DNA of 25,194 nucleotides, taken from positions 1-25,194 of the forward strand of contig DIWU01000023.1 in the NCBI GenBank assembly GCA_002428525.1, given 5' to 3'. The notes below the pieces were generated by a model. The model did not search any database. It worked only from the letters and a program-made list of their open reading frames with translations, and had not been told where the DNA came from. Shown piece after piece: positions 15,942 to 21,893 of the stretch. A program made the position numbers and the translations under genes. Position 1 is the stretch's first letter; each line of letters starts with the position of its first letter. Source of the stretch: a bacterium UBP14_UBA6098 (GTDB lineage: Bacteria > UBP14 > UBA6098).

Positions 15942-16777
15942 GCCCTAATCTCCAGCCAGCCGTGGCCTTTGTCGCGTCGGTATTCTTCGCGTTTGAGGGT
16001 TATCGCAATGCCGTCGCCGAGGAAAAGTGTTTCGTTCAGGGGTATCGCCCTGCGCATACTGCGGGCGGCCTTCGCCACAAGTTCGGCGGTCAGGTTTGTT
16101 TTCGCCGGTTCGCCATTCGGCGGAGGGTCGAGGATTATCACGCGCGCGTTCACCTCGCCGAGCACCGCGCCAACCACAACCCTCTGCGAAATCGGCGCCT
16201 GCGCTGTTATCCCCTGTGTCTGTCCTTTCCCGTCGGCAAGAGCGCTCGTTATATCGCCCGATTTTCCTGTTGTGCCCTTGGCCTCGAAAATTCCCAGCGA
16301 GCCGTCGGGGAAGGTGCATACAAAATCCGGGCGCTTAGAACCGACCGGAAAAACAGCGCCGATGGCGATAAGCGTCGTCGTGTCCGCCCAATATTCGCAA
16401 TCGAAAATCTCCTCCATCACCCACGCGCAGAAGCCCATGCCGAACTCGTCCGCGGTGACGGCTTTCTTGTGCGGGTCCTCGATCCCCGTGTCTATGGCCA
16501 GTTTGTTCGTCCCGCCGAACGCGAAACCGTATTTCCAGAAGGGATACAAGGACATCGTCGCGAACGGATCGCCGCTCAAATTGGCTTCACCGATAGTCCT
16601 GCAGAGGTGCAGAGGCTTGAGGTTGTTGAAGGCATCGCCGTTGTAACCGTTGAACTCGCGGAACTCGCAAAGGCAATGGATGTCCTTGTCGAGGTTCTCG
16701 AACATGCTCCGGAACGGCTCGACCTCCCACTCGTCGAGGTTCACGATGACCTTGTTATCTTCGATGGTTATGTGCAT
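15938..16777 (-). CDS. Putative PD-(D/E)XK nuclease-like protein
   Basis: 279 residues from the ATG at 16777, selected because GGAGGG lies four bases upstream (16782-16787); an in-frame extension to 16846 has no such site. The central segment RPDFVCTFPDGSLGIFEAKG places Asp151, Glu165 and Lys167 in the PD-x(n)-ExK pattern of restriction-like nucleases, within alternating strands as expected. N-terminal sequence includes several Cys (HCLCEF, HLCRT, MGFCAW, FDCEYW) that do not form a clear zinc motif. No named family recognised. It ends 34 bases before dcm on the same strand, so it might be the restriction partner, but its GC-rich composition resembles the host genes rather than the AT-rich cassette. 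Function is inferred from the motif alone. Confidence 0.5.
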   Translation of the reverse strand: MHITIEDNKVIVNLDEWEVEPFRSMFENLDKDIHCLCEFREFNGYNGDAFNNLKPLHLCRTIGEANLSGDPFATMSLYPFWKYGFAFGGTNKLAIDTGIEDPHKKAVTADEFGMGFCAWVMEEIFDCEYWADTTTLIAIGAVFPVGSKRPDFVCTFPDGSLGIFEAKGTTGKSGDITSALADGKGQTQGITAQAPISQRVVVGAVLGEVNARVIILDPPPNGEPAKTNLTAELVAKAARSMRRAIPLNETLFLGDGIAITLKREEYRRDKGHGWLEIRA

Positions 16778-16882
16778 AAAGCCCTCCATGTTAAAAGCAC
16801 GGAGATAAGGTAATATGTGAATTTCACTCGCGCAAGCGAAAAGCAATTGCCGTCGGTGGGCGTTTCAAATCAAGCTGAGGGT

Positions 16883-17100
16883 CGGGGCGGCGCGCTGGCG
16901 CGGGGGTGGTCTTGGGGTTGCGGCGGGGATTTTTGCGCGGCGAAAAGAGGGCTATCAGCGCCAGACTGACGAATCGCAAAAATCGTGACAGCGCGCGGGG
17001 GGTGGGCGACATCAGCGTAATCAACCTCACTCGGGACAGCGCGCCCCTATGCGCTTCGTGTAACCGCCTTTGCCCTTCACCCTTTACCCTTTACCTTTCA
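16883..17100 (-). repeat. Dispersed ~200 bp repeat, copy B (inverted relative to copy A)
   Basis: The reverse complement starts with GGTAAAGGGTAAAGGGTGAAGG, then GGCGGTTACACGAAGCGC, and matches copy A through to the CGCGCCAGCGCGCCGCCCC end. Together with copy A it bounds a ~7.4 kb segment containing the FN3 gene, the 21-bp array, the vsr-helicase-dcm cassette and the PD-(D/E)XK gene. Confidence 0.8.
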
Positions 17101-17141
17101 CCTCTCTCCCATAACCCATAACCCAAAACCTATAACCTAAC
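17072..17141 (-). repeat. Telomere-like G-rich tract on the minus strand
   Basis: Read on the minus strand it is GGTTATAGG..GGGTTATGGGTTATGGG, then AGAGAGGTGAAAGG, then GGTAAAGGGTAAAGGGTGAAGGG. The same order of submodules occurs on the plus strand at 23239 and 23572. Several G-runs separated by 3-4 bases could form a G-quadruplex. Confidence 0.75.
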
Positions 17142-17168
17142 AAAAAAAGGGCGCACAGCCGTGCGCCC
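17142..17168 (-). terminator. Rho-independent terminator of the oxidative-stress run
   Basis: The stem GGGCGCAC/GTGCGCCC (17149-17156 and 17161-17168) with loop AGCC is followed on the minus strand by seven T (17142-17148). It stands 28 bases past the stop of the last minus-strand gene of the cluster (17196). Confidence 0.85.
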
Positions 17169-17195
17169 CTACGGAAATAAATCTTGCCGAATCGC

Positions 17196-17684
17196 CTATT
17201 TCAGGCTGTTCAAGCGGTTGGTGAGCAGAACCACATGGCTTTGCTCTTCCTTGATCACATGCTCGACCTTGTCCTTGCCAAGGCGCTCGGGCACCAAATC
17301 GCGGATTCCGAGGTAGAACAGGATCGCCTGCTTTTCGAGGCCGATGGCCATTTTGAGGACATCCTCGAAGGACTCCCTGCCGGACATCGATTTGGCCACC
17401 TCGGGCGAGCCCTCTCCGACCTCGGCATCGGCGACGGCCTGAAGATAAAGCGTCGCGTCCTCGTCGGGGTTGAAGGTCGCGGTGCGCATATCCTCGGGAA
17501 GCTCTTTTCTCATCTTGATGAAGATGTTCTCGTGGGATTTCTCCATCTCGGCCATCTTCATAAGCTCGGCGGAAACCACCGGATCGACATGCTTTTTGGC
17601 GAGATCGCTATACATTTTGTATGCGTTCGATTCGGCCTGAATCGCCATCTCGAAGATCTCGTCGGCGTTGAATTTGATCGCCAT
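17196..17684 (-). CDS. Rubrerythrin-like diiron (ferritin-like) protein without rubredoxin domain
   Basis: 162 residues forming a four-helix bundle. Diiron ligand motifs are visible: AIQAESNAYKMY in helix 1, MEKSHENIF in helix 2, GLEKQAILFY in helix 3 and KEEQSHVVLL in helix 4. The C-terminal CxxC rubredoxin domain of classic rubrerythrin is missing. Family members take part in peroxide or oxygen scavenging, or iron handling. The ATG directly follows the ferritin stop (TAAATG) and has a near-perfect AAGGAGGT ribosome site lying inside the end of the ferritin gene, so it is translated efficiently behind ferritin. Last gene before the terminator. Confidence 0.8.
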   Translation of the reverse strand: MAIKFNADEIFEMAIQAESNAYKMYSDLAKKHVDPVVSAELMKMAEMEKSHENIFIKMRKELPEDMRTATFNPDEDATLYLQAVADAEVGEGSPEVAKSMSGRESFEDVLKMAIGLEKQAILFYLGIRDLVPERLGKDKVEHVIKEEQSHVVLLTNRLNSLK

Positions 17685-18200
17685 TTATACCTCCTTGGCT
17701 GGCGGCATAACGAAGACGCGGGCGCCCATCTCGCGATCGAGCATGAGAATCCCTTGTCCGTTTTCGCCCACCATATTTACATTATCGACATTCTTGTTCG
17801 CGTTGACCTCTTCCTCGACTTGTTCTTCAACTAACCAATTAAGCATAGGCATAGAAGCGAAATCGTCAAGCTCTTTTGATAATTTTACCAAGTCGTTGAT
17901 TTTGGAGGTGATGAATTCCTCGTGGGCGAGGCCGTCGGCGACGACTTCTTTGAGGGATTTCCACTCGGTTTTGAGCTGGGCGATGTTCTGCAGGACGACC
18001 TTGCCGCCGCGGTTGTTGATATGGTCGAAGAACTTCATCGCGTGAACCATTTCCTCCTGAGTTTGGACGCGATACCACTGGGCGATGCCGTCGTAACCCT
18101 TTTTGTGAAGCCATGCGGCCATGGAGAGGTAGATATAGGCCGATTCGAGTTCATGTTTAATTTGTTCGTTGAATGCCTTTTCGATTTTTTCGGGTAGCAT
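17685..18200 (-). CDS. ftnA: Non-haem bacterial ferritin
   Basis: 171 residues, the usual length of bacterial ferritin (FtnA). It stores iron as ferric mineral after oxidation at a ferroxidase centre. Ligands are recognisable: HELESAYIYLSMAAW with Glu17, TQEEMVHAMKFF with Glu49/50 and His53, and the later EEQVEEE helix. The C-terminal tail (MLDREMGARVFVMPPAKEV) is somewhat longer than in enterobacterial ferritins. AAGGAG precedes the ATG by six bases. In a PerR-led cluster it would sequester iron and limit Fenton chemistry. Its upstream side borders the inserted S23 cassette. Confidence 0.9.
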   Translation of the reverse strand: MLPEKIEKAFNEQIKHELESAYIYLSMAAWLHKKGYDGIAQWYRVQTQEEMVHAMKFFDHINNRGGKVVLQNIAQLKTEWKSLKEVVADGLAHEEFITSKINDLVKLSKELDDFASMPMLNWLVEEQVEEEVNANKNVDNVNMVGENGQGILMLDREMGARVFVMPPAKEV

Positions 18201-18240
18201 ATTTTCTCCTTAAAGTAAAGATTTTTATACAAGATACAAA

Positions 18241-18270
18241 GGTAAAGGGTAATGGGTAAAAGGTAAAGGG
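18241..18270 (+). repeat. Left terminal inverted repeat of the S23 cassette
   Basis: GGTAAAGGGTAATGGGTAAA followed by AGGTAAAGGG. It matches the reverse complement of 18645-18674 at 28 of 30 positions by direct comparison. G-rich strand points inward, toward the S23 gene. Confidence 0.8.
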
Positions 18271-18282
18271 TTTTTAGAGAAT

Positions 18283-18633
18283 TCATTCGAGGGCCTTGAT
18301 GAAATTTGTGATGGATTTTTCGACCTCGACGGCTTTTGAATGAAGTTTTTTAAAATCCTCTTCTTCTAAATATCCGAGATCGCGGGATATCATAAGATGG
18401 CACTCGGTTTCATAAGACGACCCAAGGGCAATATGAAGAAAATGCTTGAAATCTTTATCGCTCTCTCTTCCGCAACCCTCACAGATATTCGTTGGTATCG
18501 ATGTCGAAGAGCGTCTAATCTGATTTGTAATCCCGAATTTTTCGCTTTCAGGAAAACTCGAAGAAATCCGATAGACTTCGAGGGCAAGGTCATAACCCAT
18601 CTGCCAAATCTTCAGTTCCCTGAAATTTCTCAC
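18283..18633 (-). CDS. S23/four-helix-bundle protein (23S rRNA intervening-sequence family)
   Basis: 116 residues starting from a GTG. The sequence is typical of the family: FRELKIWQMGYDLALEVYR, then FGITNQIRRSSTSIPTNICEGCGR, then FLHIALGSSYETECHLMISRDLGYL. Members form pentameric four-helix bundles, occur inside 23S rRNA intervening sequences of some bacteria, and resemble the Avd accessory protein of diversity-generating retroelements; most free-standing copies have no known role. Here it interrupts the oxidative-stress gene run and is bracketed by 30-bp inverted GGTAAAGGG repeats, one of which abuts the desulfoferrodoxin stop, so it looks like an inserted cassette rather than a member of the pathway. 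Confidence 0.88.
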   Translation of the reverse strand: MRNFRELKIWQMGYDLALEVYRISSSFPESEKFGITNQIRRSSTSIPTNICEGCGRESDKDFKHFLHIALGSSYETECHLMISRDLGYLEEEDFKKLHSKAVEVEKSITNFIKALE

Positions 18634-18644
18634 TTCTTCTCTCG

Positions 18645-18674
18645 CCCTTTACCTTTTACCTTTTACCCTTTACC
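18645..18674 (-). repeat. Right terminal inverted repeat of the S23 cassette
   Basis: CCCTTTACCTTTTACCTTTT followed by ACCCTTTACC, the inverted partner of 18241-18270. It ends six bases before the stop codon of desulfoferrodoxin. No target-site duplication is apparent outside the two repeats. Confidence 0.8.
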
Positions 18675-18680
18675 TTCTCC

Positions 18681-19076
18681 TTAACTTTTCCACAACAAAT
18701 GAATATTGCAGTATTCGCGGGCCTTGATTCCCTCGACGCAATTCTTGCAGACCTTGAAGAAGGCCTCCGGGTTGTCGCCGGGCTTGAGGAATTTGCGATA
18801 CGAAAAGGTGCCGTCGGCGTCAATGACCTGAATCCACTCGATGTAGTGCTTTTCCTCCATCGGGTGAAGCGTGCTACCGACGAAGACCTTGAGTTTGCCC
18901 TCGCAGTCGGTCGTTTCGATAACCGGCACATGCTTCTCGACGGCCATCTCGGCGGTCTTTTCCTCCATGAGTTTCATCGGCTGGTTGCAACAAACAAGCT
19001 CGCCCTTGCCGCTGTGAAGCATCTCGACGATGTTCCCGCAAATCTCGCATTTGTAGATTTGAAATCTCTCTGTCAT
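18681..19076 (-). CDS. dfx: Desulfoferrodoxin (2Fe superoxide reductase)
   Basis: 131 residues with two domains. The N-terminal desulforedoxin-like rubredoxin centre has Cys10, Cys13, Cys29 and Cys30 (YKCEIC...VCCNQPM). The C-terminal superoxide reductase centre has EKHVP (His49), LHPMEEKHYIEW (His71, His77) and EYCNIHLLW (Cys123, His126), the full His4-Cys iron site. It reduces superoxide to hydrogen peroxide using rubredoxin-type electron donors, in the cytoplasm of anaerobes. GGAGAAAAA precedes the ATG. It is 10 bases downstream of rubrerythrin, which would remove the peroxide it makes, a classical pairing. Confidence 0.95.
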   Translation of the reverse strand: MTERFQIYKCEICGNIVEMLHSGKGELVCCNQPMKLMEEKTAEMAVEKHVPVIETTDCEGKLKVFVGSTLHPMEEKHYIEWIQVIDADGTFSYRKFLKPGDNPEAFFKVCKNCVEGIKAREYCNIHLLWKS

Positions 19077-19086
19077 TTTTTCTCCT

Positions 19087-19662
19087 TTACCAGTTTTCGC
19101 CTAAAAGTTCGAAATAGTCCTTCGGATGCGCGCAGGCCGGGCATTTGGCCGGCGCTTCGGTTCCCTCGTGGAGATAGCCGCAGTTGAGGCATCTCCAGAC
19201 GACCTTTTCGTCGCGCTTGAATACCTTGCATGATTCGATGTTTTCAGCGAGGTCGCGGAACCGCTTGCCGTGCTGTTTCTCGGCGACAGAGACCTTTTCG
19301 AAGACTCCCGCTATCTCGGCAAAGCCCTCTTTGCGGGCGGTCTCTGCGAAATCGGGATATAAGACTCCCCATTCGTGCTCCTCGCCCATCGCCGCGGCGA
19401 TGAGGTTCTCCTGCGTGGTGCCGACAACCCCGGCCGGGAAGCAACCGGTGATCTCGACCTCGCCGCCCTCGAGGAATTTGAAGAAGCGCTTTGCGTGTTC
19501 TTTCTCTTGATTGGCGGTCTCCTCGAAGATCATCGAGATTTGGATATAGCCGTCTTTTTTCGCCTGCGAGGCGAAATAGGTGTATCGGTTTCTCGCCTGC
19601 GATTCCCCCGCGAAGGACAGAAGCAGGTTCTTTTCTGTTTGAGTTCCCTTTAAACTCGGCAT
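19087..19662 (-). CDS. rbr: Rubrerythrin
   Basis: 191 residues from the ATG at 19662, chosen for the GGAG four bases upstream; the longer frame to 19704 would run through a hairpin. The N-terminal four-helix diiron domain shows SFAGESQARNRYTYFA, EETANQEKEHAKRFF, GEEHEWGVLYPDFAETA and VAEKQHGKRF. A C-terminal rubredoxin domain carries CLNCGYLHEG and CPACAHPKDYFEL. It is an NADH-dependent peroxidase acting through rubredoxin. Full length and all ligands present. It follows a hairpin (19686-19707) that separates it from the upstream ferritin-like gene. Confidence 0.95.
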   Translation of the reverse strand: MPSLKGTQTEKNLLLSFAGESQARNRYTYFASQAKKDGYIQISMIFEETANQEKEHAKRFFKFLEGGEVEITGCFPAGVVGTTQENLIAAAMGEEHEWGVLYPDFAETARKEGFAEIAGVFEKVSVAEKQHGKRFRDLAENIESCKVFKRDEKVVWRCLNCGYLHEGTEAPAKCPACAHPKDYFELLGENW

Positions 19663-19685
19663 ATTTCTCCTTTCTTTATTCCATC

Positions 19686-19707
19686 GGGGTGGGGATAAAC
19701 CCACCCC
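19686..19707 (-). promoter_or_regulatory. Intra-operon hairpin between ferritin-like and rubrerythrin genes
   Basis: Perfect 8-bp stem GGGGTGGG/CCCACCCC with a 6-base loop, in the 52-base gap before the rubrerythrin ATG. There is no T-tract on the minus strand, so it is more likely an RNA processing or stability element, or partial attenuator, than a full terminator. Confidence 0.5.
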
Positions 19708-19714
19708 ATTTTAA

Positions 19715-20215
19715 CTAATACAGCGGCCAGAACGAGTTATCGCCCCAGACCCTCTCGGTCAGCTCGCGGTCGATTTTGGCTAAAAACTGCAGATGCGTTT
19801 CCTCCCAGTTCGCGAGCCAGTTGAAAAGCGCGCGCTCGGTGTCGCTCTGTGCGGTTCCGGCGCTTTTCCTGTAAAAATCGACGGCCTTCTCCTCGAGAGC
19901 CATCGCGGCGGAGATAGCCGCGGCCTCGTCGCCGGCAACCGAGATCTGCCCGAGTATATCCTTCGAGATAATCCCGGCAGTATCAACGGGTTTGGCCTCG
20001 TAGGAGATATCCGCGAGCGTGCCGTCTTTGACGAGCGCTTTGAAATGCTCGCCGAGCACCTCGAGGTGGTGCCGCTCCTCGTCAACCATAGTCTCGAAGA
20101 TGCTTCGAATCGCATCATTTTTGACAGTGCGGACGAAGTGCTTATAGAGGTCGCGTCCGCGGTGTTCGAGCAAGATCGCGCCCTTTATCGCCTCCAATGC
20201 CCTAATATCGCCCAT
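19715..20215 (-). CDS. Ferritin-like/rubrerythrin-family diiron protein
   Basis: 166 residues from the ATG at 20215, which has AAGGAGG seven bases upstream. Diiron motifs: AILLEHRGRDLYKHF, MVDEERHHLEVL, MALEEKAVDFYRKSA and WEETHLQFL, spaced as in rubrerythrin-type four-helix bundles. There is no rubredoxin domain. The C-terminus, TERVWGDNSFWPLY, resembles ferritin-like proteins found in anaerobes next to peroxide-stress genes. It probably acts in peroxide removal or iron handling. It lies 11 bases after the peroxiredoxin stop and is presumably co-transcribed. Confidence 0.8.
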   Translation of the reverse strand: MGDIRALEAIKGAILLEHRGRDLYKHFVRTVKNDAIRSIFETMVDEERHHLEVLGEHFKALVKDGTLADISYEAKPVDTAGIISKDILGQISVAGDEAAAISAAMALEEKAVDFYRKSAGTAQSDTERALFNWLANWEETHLQFLAKIDRELTERVWGDNSFWPLY

Positions 20216-20226
20216 CTGTGCCTCCT

Positions 20227-20895
20227 TTATAGCTTCTTGTGGCAGAACCACCAGTCCTTGCAGGTGATGGTCTTGTCTTCGAGCCTCTTTTTAGCGGTTT
20301 GGATGTCCGAGGGCGGCGGAACAATAACGCCGTCGTGAATGAGGTCGTTGTTCGGCCAGTCGGCGGGCATCGAGACCTTGTTGTTGTCGGAGATTTGGAG
20401 CGCGCGGATCATGCGCACTATCTCGCTCATATTGCGGCCGAGCTCCTGTGGATAATAAAGGATCGCGCGAATCGTGCTATCAGGATCAACTATGAACACC
20501 GCGCGGACAGTAGTCGAGCCTTTGCCGGGGTGGATAATCCCGAGGGTGTCGGCAACAGTGCCGTCATCGGCGATGATCGGGAACTCGATATCGACATCGA
20601 GGTTGTCCTTGATCCACTCGACCCATTTGATATGGGCATGGACCTGATCGATGGACAGGCCGATAAGCTCGCAGTTCAGCTCCTTGAACTCCTTGTATCT
20701 CTTCTGGAAGGCGACGAACTCGGTCGTGCAGACCGGCGTGAAATCTCCCGGGTGGCTGAACAGCACGAACCATTTGCCCTGATAATCGAAGGGAATGGTC
20801 ATCATCCCGTGCGTGGTCTTGACCTCGAAGATCGGCATCTTGTCGCCGATTAGGGGCATACCGTAGTCTTCTTCGTCGTGACAGTCGTTACACAT
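20227..20895 (-). CDS. Peroxiredoxin, Prx6/archaeal-type thiol peroxidase
   Basis: 222 residues from the ATG at 20895, whose AAGGAGGAG ribosome site lies within the end of perR (8-base overlap). The peroxidatic Cys56 is in FSHPGDFTPVCTTEF, the Prx6-type motif. C-terminal Cys212 and Cys218 (TCKDWWFCHKKL) match the extra resolving pair of thermophile/archaeal Prx6 proteins. It reduces hydrogen peroxide and alkyl peroxides in the cytoplasm. Unusual feature: an N-terminal CNDCH pair (Cys2, Cys5) before the domain. It directly follows perR, consistent with peroxide-inducible, PerR-controlled expression. Confidence 0.93.
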   Translation of the reverse strand: MCNDCHDEEDYGMPLIGDKMPIFEVKTTHGMMTIPFDYQGKWFVLFSHPGDFTPVCTTEFVAFQKRYKEFKELNCELIGLSIDQVHAHIKWVEWIKDNLDVDIEFPIIADDGTVADTLGIIHPGKGSTTVRAVFIVDPDSTIRAILYYPQELGRNMSEIVRMIRALQISDNNKVSMPADWPNNDLIHDGVIVPPPSDIQTAKKRLEDKTITCKDWWFCHKKL

Positions 20896-21322
20896 GAGTC
20901 TCCTCCTTGTTTTGTTTGTTGCTATTAGCATTATGGTTACATTCGGGGCAAATTCCTAAAACCTCGAGGTTATGATCTATTATCCTCCATCCGCGATCGC
21001 CGTCTCCCTTTGGGCAAAGGGAATCTAGGTTTTCGATATCGATATCCTCCACCCTTCCGCATTTCACGCATCTGATGTGATAATGCTTTTCGGTTGTGAA
21101 GTCGTATCGCCTTTTCGTGTCGCCTAAATCGAGTCTGCGGATAAGGCCGAGATCGGACAGCACCTCGAGGTTGCGATAAACAGTGCCGAGGCTGATATTG
21201 GGCAACCTTTCGCGGACGAGGTCGTAAACCTCGGAGGCTGTGAGGTGTCGATGAGATTTTTGAATCTCTTCGAGTATCATTCGGCGTTGTCCTGTCATTC
21301 GTATATTATTTTGTTCGTTCAT
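20888..21322 (-). CDS. perR: PerR-type peroxide-sensing Fur-family repressor
   Basis: 144 residues. A winged-helix DNA-binding half (MTGQRRMILEEI, NISLGTVYRNLEVLSDLGLI) is followed by the dimer/metal half. Structural zinc Cys are at 85, 88, 125 and 128 (CVKCG, CPEC). Aligning with B. subtilis PerR, the regulatory metal ligands are kept: His26, Asp74 (RRYDF), His80, His82 (KHYHIRC) and Asp93. The Asp of RRYDF is the residue that favours PerR over Fur. The Fe-bound form would be inactivated by peroxide oxidation. It heads the minus-strand stress genes and a Fur-box-like palindrome covers its own promoter, suggesting autorepression. Confidence 0.88.
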   Translation of the reverse strand: MNEQNNIRMTGQRRMILEEIQKSHRHLTASEVYDLVRERLPNISLGTVYRNLEVLSDLGLIRRLDLGDTKRRYDFTTEKHYHIRCVKCGRVEDIDIENLDSLCPKGDGDRGWRIIDHNLEVLGICPECNHNANSNKQNKEETHV

Positions 21323-21342
21323 TTTATAATTTCAGTAATAAT

Positions 21343-21370
21343 AATGATTACGATTATCATTTTAATTATA
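21343..21370 (-). promoter_or_regulatory. perR promoter and PerR/Fur-box-like operator
   Basis: On the minus strand the -10 TATAAT (21365-21370) is followed immediately by an operator-like inverted repeat, AATGAT (21343-21348) and ATCATT (21356-21361) around 7 bases, reading AATGATAATCGTAATCATT. It resembles Fur/PerR boxes rich in GATAAT/ATTATC and would cover the transcription start. The site sits in the divergent gap and could also influence the plus-strand SORL gene. No clear -35 was found. Confidence 0.6.
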
Positions 21371-21456
21371 TATTTCAAAAAATCAATATCTTTTTTCCGG
21401 TTTGCAATTTAAATGCCCCAAACTCAAATTTAACTTTTTTTATAACAATATGTTAA

Positions 21457-21462
21457 TATAAT
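21457..21462 (+). promoter_or_regulatory. Possible -10 of the SORL-flavocytochrome pair
   Basis: TATAAT stands about 52 bases before the ATG at 21515, within an AT-rich segment. The -35 region is a T-run rather than TTGACA. Gene start is marked by AAGGAG seven bases upstream. Confidence 0.35.
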
Positions 21463-21514
21463 TTGTATGGCAGATGTCGCTTTGTTTATAAACGCCTTTC
21501 GCTAAGGAGTCGAG

Positions 21515-21886
21515 ATGAGAAATCTTTATGCAATCCTGTTGGTTGTCCTCGTCAGTTCGATTGCGGCCCATGGGCCGACCGGCTACAAGGCCGAGTTCGA
21601 CCCGGAAAGCAAGGAGTTGACTTTGATCATTCAGCACGATGTCAAGGACGCGAAGGCGCATTATATCGACAACCTCGAGATCGAGATCGACGGCAAGAAG
21701 GTCATCACGCAGAAATTCACCGTTCAGACCGATCTGTCGGGGCAAGTCGCGAAGTATATCATCCCCGACGCGAAGGTCGGAATGAAGATAACCGTCACAG
21801 CCTCATGCAACAAGATCGGCAAGAAGTCCTACACCTTCACGCTCGACGAGCAGTTCATGCGAATAACCCCGAAAACAGAGAAATAG
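21515..21886 (+). CDS. Exported superoxide-reductase-like (SORL) domain protein, probable
   Basis: 123 residues. A signal peptide (MRNLYAILLVVLVSSIAA) is followed by a ~100-residue beta-sandwich. The stretch QHDVKDAKAHYIDNLEIEIDGKKV and the later TVTASCNKIGKK align with the SORL fold (HPMEEKHYIEW...DG and YCNIHLLW in the desulfoferrodoxin at 18681). Candidate iron ligands would be His19, His41, His49 and Cys98; the final His after Cys (Cys+3) is Ile101 here. It may therefore be a modified superoxide reductase or a non-catalytic relative. Export places it in the periplasm. It is 7 bases from the flavocytochrome gene, which could reduce it across the membrane, and is divergent from perR. Alternative: another small Ig-like periplasmic protein. 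Confidence 0.5.
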   Translation: MRNLYAILLVVLVSSIAAHGPTGYKAEFDPESKELTLIIQHDVKDAKAHYIDNLEIEIDGKKVITQKFTVQTDLSGQVAKYIIPDAKVGMKITVTASCNKIGKKSYTFTLDEQFMRITPKTEK

Positions 21887-21893
21887 AACGCCT

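Noticed and set aside
20880..20895. CNDCH at the peroxiredoxin N-terminus as a c-type haem site
   Set aside because: No signal peptide, and the protein is a cytoplasmic Prx6, so haem attachment is unlikely.
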